Assembly: GCA_036267255.1 (NCBI GenBank)
Contig: DATAWK010000043.1
Location: 310,001-374,000, forward strand
Direction of reading: 5' to 3'
Length of the DNA: 64,000 nucleotides
Source of the DNA: DATAWK01 sp036267255
Lineage (GTDB): Bacteria > Acidobacteriota > Terriglobia > Terriglobales > Acidobacteriaceae
In this document: piece after piece, positions 63,778 to 64,000 of the stretch
How the letters are laid out: every line of letters begins with the position of its first letter
How positions within the stretch are numbered: position 1 is the first letter of the stretch
The notes under the pieces: model-generated
The model's input: the letters and a program-made list of their open reading frames with translations, nothing else
The model's database searches: none
Told to the model about the DNA's origin: nothing
Made by a program: the position numbers and the translations under genes

Positions 63778-63856
63778 ACCGGGGGTGCTCTACGGTACGT
63801 AGGGCTGAGAAACACCCTTTGAACCCGATCCGGATAATGCCGGCGTGGGAAGGTCG
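63778..63856 (+). ncRNA. TPP riboswitch (THI element)
   Basis: The conserved thi-box parts are in order: GGGGGTGC, CTGAGA (63805-63810), ACCCTTTGAACCCGATC and CGGATAATGCCGGCGTGGG (63831-63849). These bind thiamine pyrophosphate and repress the downstream gene. It sits 70 bp before an ATG whose protein matches ThiC. Confidence 0.95.
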
Positions 63857-63890
63857 CGAGCATCGCCCACAACGCGGGGATGTGCATCCG

Positions 63891-63920
63891 CCTCCTGATT
63901 CACCAGCACCAACCTGGAGG
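63891..63920 (+). promoter_or_regulatory. possible anti-Shine-Dalgarno stem of the riboswitch
   Basis: CCTCC at 63891-63895 can pair exactly with the ribosome-binding GGAGG at 63916-63920, with ATG at 63926. A competing hairpin at 63874-63891 (GCGG...CCGC) lies directly upstream. The arrangement suggests translational control by sequestration of the ribosome-binding site when TPP is bound. Confidence 0.5.
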
Positions 63921-63925
63921 TTGAC

Positions 63926-64000
63926 ATGCAGGAAACTGTCGCGCGATTCGCACCCCTTAGCCTGCCAAAGGCTTTTCCATCATCCCAAAAGAGGTATCTC
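63926..64000 (+). CDS. thiC: phosphomethylpyrimidine synthase ThiC, N-terminal fragment
   Basis: The first 25 codons of a gene cut by the right edge, beginning ATG 63926 after GGAGG. The stretch KAFPSSQKRYL aligns with the N-terminal ThiC segment around AFPNSKRIYI. Together with the TPP riboswitch upstream this points to ThiC, the radical-SAM enzyme making the thiamine pyrimidine; a thi-transport gene is the main alternative. Confidence 0.65.
   Translation, partial: MQETVARFAPLSLPKAFPSSQKRYL

Noticed and set aside
1..64000. CRISPR array or complete mobile element
   Set aside because: No regularly spaced repeats of 25-40 bp and no transposase or integrase frame were found.

Overview
The window looks like a chromosomal segment of a soil Acidobacteriota, most likely class Terriglobia (Acidobacteriaceae). 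This rests on gene content and style, not on a marker-gene search. Supporting features are secreted Asp-box (BNR/sortilin-like) propeller proteins, Ala/Pro-rich tails on ribosomal proteins S6 and S18, an N-terminally extended PRPP synthetase, a TPR-octaheme cytochrome, many small SDR, VOC, DinB and HxlR genes, and a very large periplasmic-propeller histidine kinase. There is no rRNA, CRISPR array or complete insertion sequence.

Layout. 1-9 kb: a secreted Asp-box propeller protein cut by the left edge, an alpha/beta hydrolase, an EmrB-type efflux pump, an orphan OppD-like ABC ATPase, a metallophosphoesterase and a patatin-type outer-membrane phospholipase. 9-14.5 kb, minus strand: a housekeeping block of ispE, tRNA-Gln, prs, rplY, pth, rpsF, rpsR and rplI. 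14.7-19.2 kb, plus strand: a TIM-barrel isomerase, asnS, arginase and ddl. 19.2-24.3 kb: membrane proteins that look like surface-glycan functions. 24.3-25.8 kb: a class II photolyase. 26-29 kb, minus strand: a possible five-gene unit (HxlR regulator, cytoplasmic Asp-box propeller, ubiquitin-like MoaD/ThiS protein, DoxX-like protein, VOC protein) behind a perfect palindrome. 29-31.4 kb: the TPR-octaheme cytochrome. 31.9-38.7 kb: small redox and detoxification genes. They include a cNMP/glutaredoxin-like/thioredoxin-reductase-like fusion without redox cysteines, a TetR gene with twin operators divergent from an SDR gene, a decayed second SDR, DUF427, DinB and LysR. 39-44.8 kb: a tripartite RND efflux operon.

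45 kb to the right edge. At 45.06 kb lies the 3' part of a tRNA-Ala(GGC) gene, the usual scar of an integrative element. To its right is an AbiE type IV toxin-antitoxin pair with two matching inverted repeats. Next come a second HxlR regulator, a 2-hydroxyacid dehydrogenase, a tautomerase gene broken by one in-frame stop, a succinate-semialdehyde-type dehydrogenase, the propeller histidine kinase, a VOC fragment, a compact Mla-type lipid transport operon whose MCE protein carries an OmpA-like domain, and a multi-PAS kinase with two response regulators. The window ends in a TPP riboswitch and the first 25 codons of thiC.

How the parts work together. The 9-19 kb blocks serve translation, nucleotide and isoprenoid precursors and cell-wall D-Ala-D-Ala. 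Much of the rest handles envelope maintenance and toxic compounds (EmrB, RND, Mla, patatin/BamA-like), each with its own small regulator. The clearest undescribed candidate is the HxlR, propeller and ubiquitin-like cluster at 26-29 kb. The clearest mechanistic observations are the regulator operators, the AbiE repeats, the tRNA scar and two genes caught in decay by single small mutations.
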